A stretch of 64,000 nucleotides of DNA from Culex pipiens pallens. Its lineage: Eukaryota > Arthropoda > Insecta > Diptera > Culicidae. The stretch lies in contig NC_068937.1 of assembly GCF_016801865.2 (NCBI RefSeq), positions 74,097,736-74,161,735 of the forward strand, written 5' to 3'. Under the pieces are notes generated by a model. That model had not been told where the DNA came from. It searched no databases and saw only the letters and a list, made by a program, of their open reading frames with translations. This document shows positions 62,750-64,000 of the stretch, piece after piece. A program made the translations under genes and the position numbers. Position 1 is the first letter of the stretch; every line of letters begins with the position of its first letter.

Positions 62750-64000
62750 AATACAAACATTTTTGTGTTTTGGTATTTTTGTATTTTAGTATTTTGGTAT
62801 TTTAGTATTTTAGAATTTTAGAACATTTTTTTTAGTATTTTAGTTTTTTAGTATTTTAATATTTTAGTATTTTAGTATTTTAGTATTTTTGTGTTTTTGT
62901 ATTTTTGTATTTTTGTATTTTTGTATTTTTGTATGTTTGTATTTTTGTATTTTTGTATTTTTGTATTTTTGTATTTTTGTATTTTTTATTTTTGTATTTT
63001 TGTATTTTTGTATTTTTGTATTTTTGTATTTTTGTATTTTTGTATTTTTGTATTTTTGTATTTTTGTATTTTTGTATTTTTGTATTTTTGTATTTTTGTA
63101 TTTTTGTATTTTTGTATTTTTGTATTTTTGTATTTTTGTATTTTTGTATTTTTGTATTTTTGTATTTTTGTATTTTTGTATTTTTGTATTTTTGTATTTT
63201 TGTATTTTTGTATTTTTGTATTTTTGTATTTTTGTATTTTTGTATTTTTGTATTTTTGTATTTTTGTATTTTTGTATTTTTGTATTTTTGTATTTTTGTA
63301 TTTTTGTATTTTTGTATTTTTGTATTTTTGTATTTTTGTATTTTTGTATTTTTGTATTTTTGTATTTTTGTATTTTTGTATTTTTGTATTTTTGTATTTT
63401 TGTATTTTTGTATTTTTGTATTTTTGTATTTTTGTATTTTTGTATTTTTGTATTTTTGTATTTTTGTATTTTTGTATTTTTGTATTTTTGTATTTTTGTA
63501 TTTTTGTATTTTTGTATTTTTGTATTTTTGTATTTTTGTATTTTTGTATTTTTGTATTTTTGTATTTTTGTATTTTTGTATTTTTGTATTTTTGTATTTT
63601 TGTATTTTTGTATTTTTGTATTTTTGTATTTTTGTATTTTTGTATTTTTGTATTTTTGTATTTTTGTATTTTTGTATTTTTGTATTTTTGTATTTTTGTA
63701 TTTTTGTATTTTTGTATTTTTGTATTTTTGTATTTTTGTATTTTTGTATTTTTGTATTTTTGTATTTTTGTATTTTTGTATTTTTGTATTTTTGTATTTT
63801 GTATTTTTGTATTTTTGTATTTTTGTATTTTTGTATTTTTGTATTTTTGTATTTTTGTATTTTTGTATTTTTGTATTTTTGTATTTTTGTATTTTTGTAT
63901 TTTTGTATTTTTGTATTTTTGTATTTTTGTATTTTTGTATTTTTGTATTTTTGTATTTTTGTATTTTTGTATTTTTGTATTTTTGTATTTTTGTATTTTT
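62750..64000. repeat. 8-bp satellite TTTTTGTA, running off the window
   Basis: From 62,881 the octamer is nearly perfect, with single-base length changes at ~62,985 and ~63,799. 62,760-62,880 is a mixed zone of TATTTTAG and TATTTTGG units that looks like the edge of the array. The true length is unknown. Confidence 0.95.

Noticed and set aside
62881..64000. Telomeric repeat
   Set aside because: TTTTTGTA is not a known insect telomere repeat (TTAGG is the common one) and mosquitoes lack the simple type; treated as ordinary satellite.

Overview
The window looks like repeat-dense, AT-rich chromosomal DNA of an arthropod, most likely a culicine mosquito. This is an inference: I recognise the style of several repeats (tRNA-headed SINEs, TA-, TTAA- and 8-bp-target MITEs, an abundant family carrying a CTTCGGCAAAGTTGTA motif, L1/Tx1-like and RTE-like non-LTR retrotransposons, a Tc1-like transposase), but no searches were run. 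I see no host protein gene, rRNA, CRISPR array, viral gene or convincing functional tRNA. The only apparently intact coding regions belong to transposons: a Tc1-type transposase in two exons (54,530-55,621) and a zinc-knuckle ORF1 of a LINE (17,997-19,076).

Layout. 1-11,276: two giant palindromes in tandem built from ~390-bp modules, carrying two 679-bp hAT-like hairpin MITEs, a 240-bp TA MITE and a 2.2-kb retroposed insert with a 21-bp target duplication. 11,277-36,388: a mosaic of long inverted arms joined at CCCGGG-containing seams. The arms of two diverged subfamilies share a gene-like module: a CT/GA-rich box, a GC-richer stretch, and an 84-126 bp segment bounded by splice-like signals. 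One arm holds a nested stack: a TA MITE contains a nearly full-length LINE, which itself contains a SINE and a TTAA MITE. Other arms carry a 2.16-kb hairpin element with 143-bp tandem repeats, a hAT MITE, a piggyBac-like MITE and a retroposed sequence with a 23-bp duplication. 36,389-42,594: a GGTATT-rich element, a hairpin, LINE fragments, a GC-rich unidentified stretch and a SINE with 11-bp duplication.

42,595-47,328 is a hAT-type nonautonomous element (8-bp duplication GCATAGAG) whose interior is largely simple sequence: a CA run and 2.66 kb of an 8-bp satellite. 47,390-50,421 holds a TA MITE and another long palindrome. 50,500-53,132 holds an RTE-like reverse transcriptase pseudogene and a second RT fragment cut by a Tc1-like end. 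53,558-56,466 is a Tc1/mariner element with DD36E spacing, whose inverted arms contain mirrored 142-bp tandem repeats. 56,470-58,740 is unidentified, with tRNA-like pieces. 58,880-64,000 is satellite: a decayed 10-bp repeat followed by a homogeneous 8-bp repeat that runs off the window.

Many insertions can be read against an uninserted copy in the same window, so target duplications and relative ages are visible directly. The region behaves as a transposon graveyard with layered history; the long inverted arms could be a source of hairpin RNA (inference). Near-identical arms and kilobase simple repeats are also places where an assembly can err.
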